Shown here one piece after another: positions 1 to 12,711 of a DNA stretch of 64,000 nucleotides (its first letter is position 1; every line of letters begins with the position of its first letter). The DNA is taken from positions 24,623,816 through 24,687,815 of the forward strand of contig JAQNBH010000012.1 in the NCBI GenBank assembly GCA_028752905.1, written 5' to 3'. The notes beneath the pieces were generated by a model. The model was not told the origin of the DNA. It was given only the letters and a program-made list of their open reading frames with translations, and ran no database searches. Source of the stretch: Cladorhizidae sp. MBARI D1340-BT2 (Eukaryota > Porifera > Demospongiae > Poecilosclerida > Cladorhizidae). Both the position numbers and the translations under genes were made by a program.

Positions 1-462
1 GTGTGTAGTGGGTAGTGTGTGTGTGTGTGTATGTGTGGTGTGTAGTGTGTGTGTATGTGTGGTGTCAAAGTTATCGATATTTCATAAACCGCCATACAGA
101 TAACATATAGCAGGATCGTTTGAGGGGATTAATGGTCACAGTTTACATGCCTAGAATCCAATCCTCGAATATCAAACTCCTAAAAATATTGCCCTCTATA
201 TATATTACGAAACCTATAAAAAAATATTGCCCTCTATATATAGTACGAAACCTATTAACTCAAAAACATCTCCCTCTATATTGTACAGTACAAAACCTAT
301 TGATCCACATCAAGTATGACAAATGAGAGAGGGTTGAAATAGGCATGAGTATACTTTTTGCTATCACAAGTTTATTAATTCAGATTAAATTCTGGGTCAT
401 CTGAGCATGCCCAGTCAGTAGGTCATACAAACCTCAAGGTTACCATGGGAATGCAGTCTTAC

Positions 463-534
463 CTGAAGCAGTAGCGTTGTAGAAAGTCTCCAATTGCTAT
501 GTCATTATGTCCGTAGTAGAACATCGGAATAATA
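463..534 (-). CDS. PIKFYVE: PIKFYVE middle-region exon (FYYGHND), left
   Basis: A 72 bp exon bordered by CTCTAG and CAG/GTAAGAC. It encodes PMFYYGHNDIAIGDFLQRYC, the counterpart of the FYGKND...FLERYCF segment of the family. It is the last PIKFYVE exon visible on the left; later exons could lie before position 1. Confidence 0.8.
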
Positions 535-649
535 CTAGAGTAACATTGAATAGGACATTAAATAAAGTATGGGGTGTGGTCCACATGATGGGTGTGACAC
601 AGAGATGATTACACTCCATTCCGGTGTGCAAAATGTCTCCAAAGACTAT

Positions 650-1392
650 TATTGTCAACCATGCACTTAACCTGCTTCAACCCAGTGTGATGTTGGTTCA
701 GTGTGTGTCCCCATAGACCTATTGTCAACCTACTTCAACCTGCTTCAACCAAGTGTGATGTTGGTCCAGTGTGTGTCCCCATAGAGCTATTGTCAACCTA
801 CTTCAACCTGCCTCAACCCAGTGTGGTGTTGGTCCAGTGTGTGTCCCAATAGAGCTATTGTCAACCTATTCCAACCTGCCTCAACCCAGTGTGGTGTTGG
901 TCCAGTGTGTGTCCCCATACAGCTATTGTCAACCTACTTCAACCTGCATCAACCCAGTGTGATGTTGGTCCAGTGTGTGTCACCATAAAGCCAATGTCCA
1001 CCTACTTCAACCTGCCTCAACCCAGTGTGGTGTTGGTCCAGTGTGTGTCCCCATAGACCTATTGTCAACCTACTTCAACCTGCTTCAACCCAGTGTGATG
1101 TTGGTCCAGTGTGTGTCCCCATAGAGCTATTGTCAACCTACTTCAACCTGCCTCAACCCAGTGTGATGTTGGTCCAGTGTGTGTCCCCATAGAGCTATTG
1201 TCAACCTACTTCAACCTGCCTCCACCCAGTGTGGTGTTGGTCCAGTGTGTGTCCCCATAGAGCTATTGTCAACCTACTTCAACCTGCCTCAACCCAGTGT
1301 GGTGTTGAACCAGTGTGTGTCCCCATAGAGCTATTGTCAACCTACTTCAACCTGCCTCCACCCAGTGTGGTGTTGGTCCAGTGTGTGTGTGT
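650..1392. repeat. 68 bp minisatellite, left
   Basis: About eleven units with the landmarks CCCCATAGAGCTATTGTCAA and CAGTGTGGTGTTGGTCCAGT. It lies in the intron between the two middle-region PIKFYVE exons. The right-arm partner is longer. Open frames through it (repeating CVPIELLSTYFNLP) are due to the lack of stops, not coding. Confidence 0.9.
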
Positions 1393-1425
1393 GTGTATTT
1401 GTGAACTGAAGTGGGTGTGTCTTAC

Positions 1426-1529
1426 CAAGGAGGCAGACATGGCCGCTGGTGCTTCTGCCCGTCATGGCAAGTGTTGCTAAACAGAATGGATATGCCTTGA
1501 TGCTTGATGGGGTCCAGGCAGTCAGTGTG
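1426..1529 (-). CDS. PIKFYVE: PIKFYVE middle-region exon, left
   Basis: A 104 bp exon, acceptor TTTCCAG, donor TTG/GTAAG. The homologous right exon reads HTDCLDPIKHQGISILFSN, matching the family segment around HQRIYVLFSSSS. It is flanked by the 68 bp minisatellite in the next intron. Confidence 0.65.
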
Positions 1530-2565
1530 CTGGAAACAAACACGGGAATGGAATGTAGAATACATTTATGATCCCAACACAAAAAATATATACCTATGCA
1601 CACCAAAAAAATACGAATTTAAAAACCAGGATATTTGGCATGCATCGTATATCTGTTTCGTTTGTTAATAAATTGGTAAAGTGACCCTGTATGTAAATGA
1701 GGGTTGGTTAAGTCTTCTTTTGATTCCTTCTTGTCGACAGGCCAACAAATATAGTTCAGTATAAATCATGGAATTCATGCTGCATGACAATCATGCGCAT
1801 TTAGACCAAAACCACTTCATGAATATAATTAATGTGACTTTAATTTAATCATGCCTATTTGCAACACTGGTTGTTAATGTAATTAACGCATATGCTGGGA
1901 GACTTGATAACAGATATTGAGGTTATGATTAGTCTACGTCTCTGCCTCATCGTCTGTAGGTGGTACACGAGCACTATTGTCTGGATTGGAGATTGCCTCG
2001 GCCATATTAGTCTTCACAAACCCGTTCTTGCAGATCTCAAGGCGGCCCCTGCTGACTGGCTGACTGTTCTGATGGGTGATCAATGTCTTCATCATGCATA
2101 ATCACATGATTTCATCATCTCAAGTATTTGTTTGTGAAGATTTTTACCTAGCTATAAAATATCACTCGCCTTAGTCATATTAATTAAGTTGGTCTGCATA
2201 TGGGATAGGTAGATGTGCAGTACACCCTAGCTTAGTGGTCGTCATCGCTTCCTCCGTGGAATGACAGTAACTCATTACAGTATATCACACAAGGAAAGAC
2301 TTCCTTTTCCTACAAGATTCGAACAGTACTCTCTCGTAGATCACGACCTCACTTGTGAAGTGTCCCCTTGGTGAGGGCATTGAAGTTTACTTTCTAATCC
2401 TCACATGACTCATGATCCTCAGAATGCACAAGTGGCCTTGCGCTTGCAGCTGGATTATGGAAACTTTCATTGGAGTAGGTCAGCCACACATTTGCTGGCC
2501 GCAGCTATAGATTTTCCCGACATCTCGGTCTCTTCTGCAGATTGGTAGAGATCTAGTCTTTGTGA
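1530..2565. other. Intronic sequence, left
   Basis: Unique intronic DNA mirrored at about 53950-54827. The empty target site for the right-arm 4.8 kb transposon lies near 2380-2390. No coding or RNA signal seen. Confidence 0.6.
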
Positions 2566-2835
2566 AATACTCAAGCATGCTCATGTTGAAGCTTTAGCTA
2601 CCACAGGTCATGGAATCTACCAGTAGGAGCACTGAAGGATGCTCATGTTGAAGCTCTTTAACTGCCGCAGGCCATGGAATCTTCCAGTAGGAGCACTGAA
2701 GGATGCTCATGTTAAAGCTCTTTAGCTACCGCAGGTCATGGAATCTACCAGTAGGAACACTGAAGGATGCTCATGTTGAAGCTCTTTAGCTGCCGCAGGT
2801 CTTGCCAGTAGGAGGAACACTGAGCATGCTCATCT
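2566..2835. repeat. 64 bp tandem repeat, left
   Basis: About four units containing GGATGCTCATGTTGAAGCTC and CAGTAGGAGCACTG. Intronic. The right-arm counterpart has about nine units. Confidence 0.85.
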
Positions 2836-3092
2836 TTAGCTGCTGCCTGTTCTTCTCACTTGCTGTAATCACATCATGGAACATCACGTGTGATTTATTC
2901 CTTGCATGCGCAGCCGGTTCACTTGAATTCACATGAGTTAGATGCAGGCATGAGTTCCAAGATTTACTGTTGTTTGCCTGGCATGTCAATGGCCAACTCT
3001 TGGAGAGTGCAGTGCAGCTGTATGCACTGCCAGGGTCCAATAGGGTCACACCATATTTATGCAGCTTTTCATATATTCCTATACATGTAGTC

Positions 3093-4705
3093 TTCATATA
3101 TATATTCCTAGTTGTCTAGGTATATTATACATGTGGTCTTCATATATTCCTAGTTGTCTAGGTATATATACATGTAGTCTTCATATATTCCTAGTTGTCT
3201 AGGTATAATTATATACATGCAGTCTTCATATATTCCTAGTTGTCTAGGTATATATACATGTAGTCTTCATATATTCCTAGTTGTCTAGGTATATATACAT
3301 GTAGTCTTCATATATTCCTAGTTGTCTAGGTATATATACATGTAGTCTTCATATATTCCTAGTTGTCTAGGTATATATACATGCAGTCTTCATATATTCC
3401 TAGTTGTCTAGGTATATATACATGTAGTCTACATATATTCCTAGTTGTCTAGGTATATATACATGTAGTCTTCATATATTCCTAGTTGTCTAGGTATATA
3501 TACATGCAGTCTTCATATATTCCTAGTTGTCTAGGTATATATACATGCAGTCTTCATATATTCCTAGTTGTCTAGGTATATATACATGTAGTCTTCATAT
3601 ATTCCTAGTTGTCTAGGTATATATACATGTAGTCTTCATATATTCCTAGTTGTCTAGGTATATATACATGCAGTCTTCATATATTCCTAGTTGTCTAGGT
3701 ATATATACATGTAGTCTTCATATATTCCTAGTTGTCTAGGTATATATACATGTAGTCTTCATATATTCCTAGTTGTCTAGGTATATATACATGTAGTCAT
3801 CATATATTCCTAGTTGTCTAGGTATATATACATGCAGTCTTCATATATTCCTAGTTGTCTAGGTATATATACATGTAGTCTTCATATATTCCTAGTTGTC
3901 TAGGAATATATACATGTAGTCTTCATATATTCCTAGTTGTCTAGGTATATATACATGTAGTCTTCATATATTCCTAGTTGTCTAGGTATATACACATGCA
4001 GTCTTCATATATATATTCCTAGTTGTCTAGGTACATGTATATATACATGTAGTCTTCATATATTCCTAGTTGTCTAGGTATATATACATGTAGTCTTCAT
4101 ATATTCCTAGTTGTCTAGGTATATATACATGTAGTCTTCATATATTCCTAGTTGTCTAGGTATATATACATGCAGTCTTCATATATTCCTAGTTGTCTAG
4201 GTATATATACATGTAGTCTTCATATATTCCTAGTTGTCTAGGTATATATACATGTAGTCTTCATATATTCCTAGTTGTCTAGGTATATATACATGTAGTC
4301 TTCATATATTCCTAGTTGTCTAGGTATATATACATGCAGTCTTCATATATTCCTAGTTGTCTAGGTATATATACATGTAGTCTTCATATATTCCTAGTTG
4401 TCTAGGTATATATACATGTAGTCTTCATATATTCCTAGTTGTCTAGGTATATATACATGCAGTCTTCATATATTCCTAGTTGTCTAGGTATATATACATG
4501 CAGTCTTCATATATTCCTAGTTGTCTAGGTATATATACATGTAGTCTTCATATATTCCTAATTGTTTAGGTATATATATATGTAGTCTTCATATATTCCT
4601 AGTTGTCTAGGTATATATACATGTAGTCTTCATATATTCCGAGTTGTCTAGGTATATATACATGCAGTCTTCATATATTCCTAGTTGTCTAGGTATATAT
4701 ACATT
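3093..4705. repeat. 41 bp minisatellite, left arm only
   Basis: About 39 highly uniform units with CTTCATATATTCCTAGTTGT and CTAGGTATATATACATG. T/C variation in ATGTAG versus ATGCAG is the main difference among units. In the right arm this interval and its flanks (about 2911-4850 in left coordinates) are missing. Confidence 0.95.
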
Positions 4706-4957
4706 GTACATGTGGTCTTCATTATATTCATACAGAGGTTATCTTATAGTTATACAAGGGGGAATGTGAAAACCCACAAGTGATTAGAAACTCTCTACCA
4801 ATAAAATCATGTACAGCCAATGTTGTTTAATAAGTGTACATGATCCAATATAGTAAAGGGTCATTTAAACAGTTGGTTGTAGTGTATTGGGTTGACCCGT
4901 TAAAAAAGAAGGGAAACTAAAAACTCTATCCAGTAGACAATTTACAGACACACTTTG

Positions 4958-5863
4958 TGCTCTGTACACTGCTTGTCACACTGTTAGTGCATGTGATTTA
5001 TAAATAGCCCAGACACTTTGTGTTTAACTATACACTGCTTGTCACACTGTTAGTGCATGTGATTTATAAATAGCCCAGACACTTTGTGTTTAACTGTACA
5101 CTGCTTGTCACAATGTTGGTGCATGTGATTTATAAATAGCCCAGACACTTTGTGCTGAACTGTACACTGCTTGTCACACTGTTGGTGCATGTGATTTATA
5201 AATAGCCCAGGCACTTTGTGTTTAAATATACACTGCTTGTCACAATGTTGGTGCATATGATTTATAAATAGCCCAACACTTTGTGTTGAACTATACACTG
5301 CTTGTCACAATGTTGGTGCATGTGATTTATAAATAGCCCAGACACTTTGTGTTTAACTATACACTGCTTGTCACAATGTTGGTGCATGTGATTTATAAAT
5401 AGCCCAGGCACTTTGTGTTTAAATATACACTGCTTGTCACAATGTTGGTGCATATGATTTATAAATAGCCCAGACACGTTTGTGTTGAACTATACACTGC
5501 TTGTCACAATGTTGGTGCATGTGATTTATAAATAGCCCAGACACTTTGTGTTTAACTGTACACTGCTTGTCACAATGTTGGTGCATGTGATTTATAAATA
5601 GCCCAGACACTTTGTGTTTAACTATACACTGCTTGTCACACTGTTGGTGCATGTGATTTATAAATAGCCCAGACACTTTGTATTTAACTGTACACTGCTT
5701 GACACAATGTTGGTGCATGTGATTTATAAATAGCCCAGACACTTTGTGCTTAACTACACACTGCTTGTCACAATGTTGGTGCATGTGATTTATAAATAGC
5801 CCAGACACTTTGTGTTTAACTACACACTGCTTGTCACAATGTTGGTGCATGTGATTTATAAAT
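4958..5863. repeat. 66 bp minisatellite, left
   Basis: About fourteen units with GATTTATAAATAGCCCAGAC and CACTGCTTGTCACAATGTTG. Because 66 is divisible by 3 the minus strand stays open as a 22-residue repeat (HCDKQC...KVSGLFINHMHQ). There is no sign of a real gene. The right arm has only about four units. Confidence 0.9.
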
Positions 5864-6072
5864 GGCCTTGAACTGGTAATGGTCTACCATGAGTACAGTC
5901 TTGCTTCCTTCCTTTTTGAACAGCCAGTGAAGAAGTAGCTAATTCCTCGAGCCGCTCAAACGAGATCATGAAAGTTACTAGTATAGCAAGCAGACCCTCC
6001 AACTTTTCAATTGAAATCCGGGACATTGACCACACCCACCATGAATGTAATTATGAAGAGTATCATTATTGA

Positions 6073-8004
6073 TCATTTTTGCATAGAAATGGTTGTGGCT
6101 TGTTTACATTTTTGATTTTGTAAGGAATTCATCAGACGGAACAAGTTACTAAACCTTAACTCCCCAGCCAAAGTTTTGATCTGGCCCACTTTCCACCAAA
6201 AAGAGCCGCCAGCACAAGGCTTTTCTATAGTTTTGGTGATGTGGTATGTATCTGGTTTGGGAATGTCAGCTGGGGAAAGAAGAAAGTCATTAAATTCCTC
6301 TTCAATGCTGTCAAGTGATTCAGAATCAGATAAACCAATCTGCGGAAATCGGCTCGCCAAATTCAAGACAGTAGCTGTTGAATAAGTGGATGTTTTGTCT
6401 GGCTGAAGAACACCTAAATTCTTTAGGAGAGGATCCCCAAAAGGAAACTTCTTTACTATTTTTGCAATGGTTGCCAAGTAGAAGTTGCGTACTGCTGTAA
6501 AGAATGGCTTTGGATCTCTCTCTTCTTCAAATGCTGCAAGACAACCCCAAGTTTCAATACCTATTCCTGGACTCTCATCTGAAACCTGACACTCTTCATC
6601 AAACTTGAGAAGTCTAAGGTTGTCACCAGCAGCAAGAATAGTTTCAGCCGTCAACAATTTTTTTGCATACAGCTTTACAAGTCGACTTAGCTCTTCATAA
6701 AGTTCGCAGGTAGTATTTTCTGTTGACTTCTGGAATTGTTTATTAAAACGATCCATTGAAGACAAGATGAAAGCTAAGAATTGAAGAATAAGCTTGGTGA
6801 GTGGATTCTGTAGCCTACGAGTGATGCTAATTACTTTCTCAGTCTGTTCATCACAGGATAGGAAGTAAGATATCAAACCTTCAAGCTGATTGAGATATCT
6901 ATGCACACATCAAAGCAGACTTAGCCATCATGTGGGACAATGCTTTAAGATAGCCTTAGGTTCAGAATCAAAAAGGGAGCACCAATGGTCAACAAAAAGC
7001 TGACCTCTCTTGCTGCTATGATAGAAATAATTAAAAAAATCAACAAATAGCTGGTCTATATTCACTGGTAATGGTGAGATCAGCCAAGTGGCAAATGCAA
7101 CCAACATCATCGAGATGAGGCACCTCATTTTTTATGAACTTTTGTACTCCAGATCTCGCACCTTTCATGACATTGGCAGTGTCAGACATGAAAGCTAGGG
7201 CCTTGTTGATATCCAAACCATTCTTTTTCAAAGATTCTGTAAGAGCCTGGAAAATGTTTCTTGCAGTATATATACCAATGTTGACCACTGGCATATCCAG
7301 GAACCTCGCACACACGTTCTTCTCTTCAGTGTCAAAGATTCTTATGAGAATGATACAAGACTTATCAGTGTGATCATTTGATTCGTTCACCATGATGGAA
7401 AACAGTTTATTGGTCATATTCTCTGTTATAGACTTTTTATAGTAAGGTGCAAGAGCCTGTTACAATGGCTGCTGTTTTGGTATGCCCATATGCCAAAAAA
7501 TTGGCAATATCCGAATCCGGAAACATAACTTTGAACAGCTTAGTGGCATGATCACTAGTTTGGAAAGATTTGTTGTGTTTAGCCACAAACAATGCCCACC
7601 TCGTCTCAGCCTCAGTAACATTCTTTCGTGCTTGTGGTCTAAAAAATGATGAAACTGATTGGGATGTAGCTAGTAGCAGCCATTGCCATTTCCTTGTGAT
7701 GTTTCCCTGTAAGATGGGTAGTCACATCATTTCTACCCCCATGGGAAACACTAAAATCGGAAGAGCACAAGGAGCAGTGTGCAAATGTGTCACCTATAAA
7801 GTCATAACAAATATAATTGATCTACATTAGTACAGTCAATATAAGTTCTAACAGGCTATTACCTCTATAACTCTTTCCTATTCCTTGAAATTCTTTTACC
7901 CATGTAGAGGTAAAGTGGCACTGCCTCTTTGGCTTCTTGCATGGAGGTGTTACCGATTCCTCAGGCTCAGCCATAACAGAGAGAGAGAGAGGCCAAGGTA
8001 ACAC
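6073..8004 (-). pseudogene. hAT transposase, broken
   Basis: Pieces in order on the minus strand: an N-terminus near 7971 (MAEPEESVTPPCKKPKRQCH), a core with FSIMVNESNDHTDKSCIIL and DTANVMKGARSGVQKFIK then VGCICHLADLT (7040-7417), LFVDFFNYFYHSSKRG (6928-7128), and a 277-residue C-terminal part with FWWKVGQIKTLAGELRFSNL. Several frameshifts separate them. The final dimerisation helix expected after RFSNLFRLM is missing, so the protein is also C-terminally truncated. RNase-H-like catalytic residues cannot be fixed by eye. Confidence 0.75.
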
Positions 8005-8329
8005 TTTACCACTGACTTTCTATCAGACTCACCATGCACATTTCATTTTTCCTGTCCACGCTCCAAATGTATGAATATCCATCACACCTCCAAATACTCT
8101 ATAAATAATGTTGTAGTTGCCTATAGCTCTTATAGGCCGGACAATCACATATTGTCATTGTCTCAAATTATCCTTTCATGTAATGCAAATCTCAGTATGC
8201 TGCAAAATCATAATAATTATTATTAACTCTGACTGTCAGGTAGCAGCTGGATTTTCCTCTGCTCGTCAGTTGTGAAGTGAAGCGCTGACTTGTGTAGGGA
8301 CCAGGTGTAGCAGCTGCTAAGGAAGAGCC

Positions 8330-8570
8330 TTTAGTTTCACAGTGCCAGTTGTAAATTGGCAGCTGCTATGGAGGAGCCTTTAGTTTCACAGTGCTGTAGC
8401 CAGTTGTAAATTGGCAGCTGCTATGGAGGAGCCTTTAGTTTCACAGTGCTGTTGCCAGTTGTAAATTGGCAGCTGCTATGGAGGAGCCTTTAGTTTCACA
8501 GTGCTGTAGCCAGTTGTAAATTGGCAGCTGCTATGGAGGAGCCTTTAGTTTCACAGTGCTGTAGCCAGTT
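8330..8570. repeat. 55 bp tandem repeat inside left-only hAT
   Basis: Four to five units with GCTGCTATGGAGGAGCCTTT and CAGTTGTAAATTGGCA, next to the subterminal GGGAC-rich end of the hAT element. Absent from the right arm together with the element. Confidence 0.85.
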
Positions 8571-8839
8571 AATCCAGCATTTCCGGGACAAACACCAAAT
8601 CCGTGCGGGACACATTTCATCAAGTGCAAATCCGGGACCGTCCCGGAGCTTCCGGGACAGTTGGAGGGTATGAGCAAGTCTCTAACTGAAAATGAGCTAG
8701 CATTGGTCTCTCGAGCAGATATTGTGACTGATGAATGTTCCTCTACAAAACCAATTGGACATTCTTCACTTTCATGGAGAAAGGTTCTATTTAGCCGTAA
8801 AATGAAAATAATCTTGCCAGACAACACACAGATACTTGT

Positions 8840-9400
8840 AGATACGCTGTAGGTGCATACCCACACAGCACATGGACACCTGTAGGTACATACCCACACA
8901 GCACATAGACACCTGTAGGTACATACCCACACACCACATAGACATCTATTAGGTGCACATCCACACAACACATAGACACCTGTAGGTACATACCCACACA
9001 GCACATAGACACCTGTAGGTACATACCCACACAGCACATAGACACCTGTAGGTACATAGCCACACAGCACATAGACACCTGTAGGTGCATACCCACACAT
9101 CACATAGACACCTGTAGGTGCATAGCCACACAGCACATAGACACCTGTAGGTACATACCCACACAGCACATAGACACCTGTAGGTGCATACCTACACAGC
9201 ACATAGACACCTGTAGGTACATAGCCACACAGCATATAGACACCTGTAGGTGCATACCCACACATCACATAGACACCTGTAGGTGCATACCCACACATCA
9301 CATAGACACCTGTAGGTGCACATCCACACACCACATAGACACCTGTAGGTGCACATCCACACAGTACACATAGACACCTGTAGGTACACACACACACACA
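8840..9400. repeat. 33 bp minisatellite, left
   Basis: About sixteen units with TGTAGGTGCATACCCACACA and GCACATAGACACC. It begins immediately after the splice donor of the big PIKFYVE exon (minus strand), and because 33 is divisible by 3 it falsely extends the coding frame by hundreds of codons (repeats of CGYVPTGVYVL). Confidence 0.9.
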
Positions 9401-9412
9401 GGGCACACATAC

Positions 9413-12400
9413 CTGGTGCATCCCGAGCCATGTGTCACTGTAGCTAGCATCCAGATTGCAATTCTGCAAACTCTCCTCTGCATCTTTACCTGAGGTACAC
9501 GAATGAGCATTGACGTGGTTCATATCCTCCAGAGTCCCGGTCCGAAATATGTTTCCAACCTCGTGACCAGACCTACCGGACTGAGCGATCCCGGGCGTCT
9601 GTTCCCGACTCACTGTTCCTGAAGTTCTTGTCCCAAATTCATTTTCTTTGTTGGTCAGGTCCTCATCCTCCTCTTCTTTTCCTTCTCCTTGCTCCTCGTT
9701 CGCAGCCTCCAGCGTAAAGGTCAAACCGACATCTCTTTCATCGTCAGAGTCACTCAGGTCACACGATCCCTTGGCCGAACCCGACGCATCCCCAGTAGGT
9801 GTAACTTCGCACTCGCTTTCACAAATTCTTTCATTGCTACATTCTTCCCTGCCCTTTCTCTTCCACCAGTTACTTTTTCGTCCTCTTCTTCTTCCTCTCC
9901 CCACGTCCTCCTCCTCCTCCTCCTCCTCCTCCTCCAACTCAATCTCAAACTGTTTGTACTTGTTGAACACATTCTGAAGAAGAAGCCGATAATCCGTGGC
10001 AATCTTCGCAGACTTGAAGAAAAATGAGTTGTCTTCCGTCTCCAGTCCTGCACGGGCTCGGAAATCCGCCAAAGCCGCTTGCATTTCATTAGTGTTCACT
10101 CGAAGCAGGAGAAAAGAACTGGTAAGGGGATTCTCTGAAATACTTTTGTACGAAGGTTTGTGATGGTAACTTTGGAGGGAGACCTGACTCCGCACCTGAC
10201 TGGAATCACCACTGCCGGTGCCAGAATCGGATCTCCCCTCGGGGAAAATTCTGTCCACGAGCTTCTTCGTCAATTCCATTTCCACTAATTCCTGTTCATT
10301 TGTGTCTTCTCCAGCAGTTTTCCCAGGAGCGTTTTGGGGTGCTAAAGTTCTTCTGAGTTTTGGAGTGAACTGGACAGACCAGTATATCACGCAAGACAGA
10401 TATTGTCTGACGTCAGCTTCACGGCCAGCTGCTGTCTGAAGGTATGGAACTTTGAATTTAACTCGGGGAGAAACCGATATCAGCTGGTGCCTCAGGGCCA
10501 CCTTGAATTCAGTCTCTGCCAAGTTAGTGAGGACATCCACTCCAACAGATTCGAGTTTCAATACTGGATCCTGGACCGTGACATTAGAATCAACTTGTGT
10601 CAAAGCCTGTTCAGTACATTCCATCTTGCGAGGAGAAACCATGGAGTTGTCATCTTCGGAAAATCTGGTAGAGGATTCGACAATGCCAGCATGAGAATCA
10701 GACTGAGTGCCATGACAATCCTTGAAATCAGTATGGGAATCCACCTGTGACTGAGTTGTGGTTTCAGTATTGGAAGCTACTATATTTCCGTGTCCCTCTA
10801 CATCGGGTTCTTTCCAAACTTGTTGGGGGGAGAACATGTTAGGTCCAGGTTGAAGAGCCCCACTAGTAGCCCCAGCAAGTTGGGGGATCAAGGAATGTGC
10901 CCTGTCCTCCTCACCTCTGGTAACCCCAGCAAGTTGAGAGGTCAAAGAATTCCCCCCGTCTCCCTCTTCACCGCGGGTGGTCGACACAGTTGCTAGGGAG
11001 TCACTTTCTTTAGTTTTATAGAGCACAAGGGCATCCAGGCGCTTCACAAGTTCCGAAGGGGACAAAGAATCAAGAGGGTACGCCAGCGAGGGTAGAGTGG
11101 AACCTCTGGAGTTGAACAAGACGACGAGTAGGGCTCAGAGGTTACGCATACCACTTCATCCTCTTCAGAATCTTGGACTTTCCCGAGCCATGCAAATTCA
11201 TCAAGCAAGAAGGAAGACTCGAGGAAAGAGTTGTATGCAAGGTGGAGTCCAAACTGGGCGACTTTTTTCACCTTCTTCAACTCGCGATTTGTGCCTCCCC
11301 GAAGAGAGATGACGCAGCCAAGCCTCGGCTCGCAGACATCAAAGTACATCAGGGTCTTCTTGATGCCTGACTCAAGCGTGAAGTTGCACAGGTAGAACTT
11401 GCCGCACGTTCCCAGGCGGACGTTGAAAAAGAGCTGATCGAGTGAGGTCATGATCTCTGCCCTTGTACAGTGGGCAACGCGGAGCATAACGCTAGGCTTG
11501 ACCGTTTACCGCCACAACGATGCCCAAGTTGAACAAGTCTTCCAGCGCCAACCTCGAGACGGATTTCTGGACGAGAATGATGCTTGGCCGAAATGCCTTT
11601 ACCTTGTCGACCAGGTTGTTGAGGTACTTGTGCTCCTGGAGATGGAGAGTGTCAAAGGAAGAGAGCTGGTTTTCACGTCTTTGAAAGTCAAAGGCACACT
11701 TGAGGAGGAGAACAGTCGGATTAGAAATTTCGGTCCGGATCTTTTTGTGTGTGACGTTCTTTGAACAGACAACTCCGTACGTGAATGAGCTGTCCGTCCT
11801 CTGTCCGCAGGGGATCTTTTTCACGCGAACGTACTCGTTGATATCCATGACGTCTTTGGCAAAAACATCTGTGCGAACTGTTTGAGTTGCCTCCATGACG
11901 AGCAGTGTCAGCACGCCTAGCCATGACAAACTCAGACCGTAGGACCTAATCAGTTGAGTCATGAGCACATCGAAGTGATCAGAGTACATCTTCTGGAAAA
12001 CCTGTTCTGCCTCCTGACATGACTTTGGTCCAGATAAAGACTGAGCTCCCTCTTCCCCTACTCCTCCTGATTCTCCTTTGCTGGCACTGGGAGGGAGGGA
12101 GTCCAGAATGCAGTGCCCTGCACGATGGAAGCTGATGGTCGCTGAAGGCTTCGTCACATACGACTAGAAATACCTCGACTTTGGAGTTGGGGAGAGGTTG
12201 GGATGTGGAGTGCTTGATGGCTGAGCCTGTCGTGACTTGGAGAGAGGGGAGGAGTTGATGGGGATAGAGGAGGAGGACATGGGGTGTGGCTTGATGGAGG
12301 TGGCAGATGTAACAGATGAAGGGAGGCGGAGAGTGGAGGTGGGGGAGGGAGTGGAGTGGGGGGACTCGGGAATGCTGGAATCGTGACTCTTGTTCATCAA

Positions 12401-12580
12401 GTCAAGTCATCATCCACCACCAGATAGACATCAGAGGGCTTGTGTACGCCCTTGGAGCTGTCATGGCTGCATGTGAGCTTGGAGACGGAGGAGAGAGTGA
12501 CAGAGTGGTCGTATTGAGTGGTGGATGATGATGAAGGGGAGGGGCCTAAACGGATGCGAGCAACGTGGGCTGAGGGGTAG
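9413..12580 (-). CDS. PIKFYVE: PIKFYVE Cpn60/TCP-1-like exon, left, multiply broken
   Basis: One 3.17 kb exon: Ser/Pro/Thr-rich linker, chaperonin-like domain (ATQTVRTDVFAKDVMDINEY, RVKKIPCGQR, LLLKCAFDFQRREN, LGTCGKFYL, LGCVISLRGG, SFLLDEFAW), then a long acidic, Ser-rich region with a Glu run and RGRRRGRK. It ends at CACCAG/GTATGTG. Lesions: a CTTGA duplication near 12395, TAG at 12164-12166 where the right copy has Ser, one extra G near 11507 and one missing C near 11093. The last two cancel, so the frame is wrong only between them. The apparent 862-residue frame running to 8531 continues through the donor into intronic minisatellite and is not a real protein end. Confidence 0.85.
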
Positions 12581-12711
12581 CTGAAGGGATGAGATAAGGA
12601 CATGTAACACATGTGGAATGAAAACGACACTTGCATAGCTGTACCAAGTCAATAATATGCACTGTACACACCCTCTCCACGCCCCCTCATTTCTACACAC
12701 CTTCAGCCCCA

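Larger units (their letters stand above)
5991..8670 (-). mobile_element. hAT transposon present only in the left arm
   Basis: Ends are CAGACCCTCCAACT and, inverted, TACCCTCCAACT. The flanks ATAGCAAG (5983-5990) and TGAGCAAG (8671-8678) resemble an 8 bp hAT target duplication. In the right arm the site is empty: the sequence runs TAGTATAGCAAG directly into TCCCTAACTG (minus-strand sense, near 47800). The element carries a broken minus-strand transposase and a 55 bp tandem repeat at 8330-8570. Confidence 0.8.

Noticed and set aside
2786..3097. Short opposite-strand frames of 103 and 66 codons
   Set aside because: They are not preserved in the mirrored region near 48300-48400 and lie in intronic repeat.
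650..5863. CRISPR-like arrays of regular direct repeats
   Set aside because: Units are contiguous without unique spacers, and the window is eukaryotic.
8531..9412. C-terminal 290 residues of the 862-codon minus-strand frame
   Set aside because: They lie beyond a strong splice donor and translate a 33 bp minisatellite and hAT sequence. The next real exon is at 1426-1529 in the correct phase.
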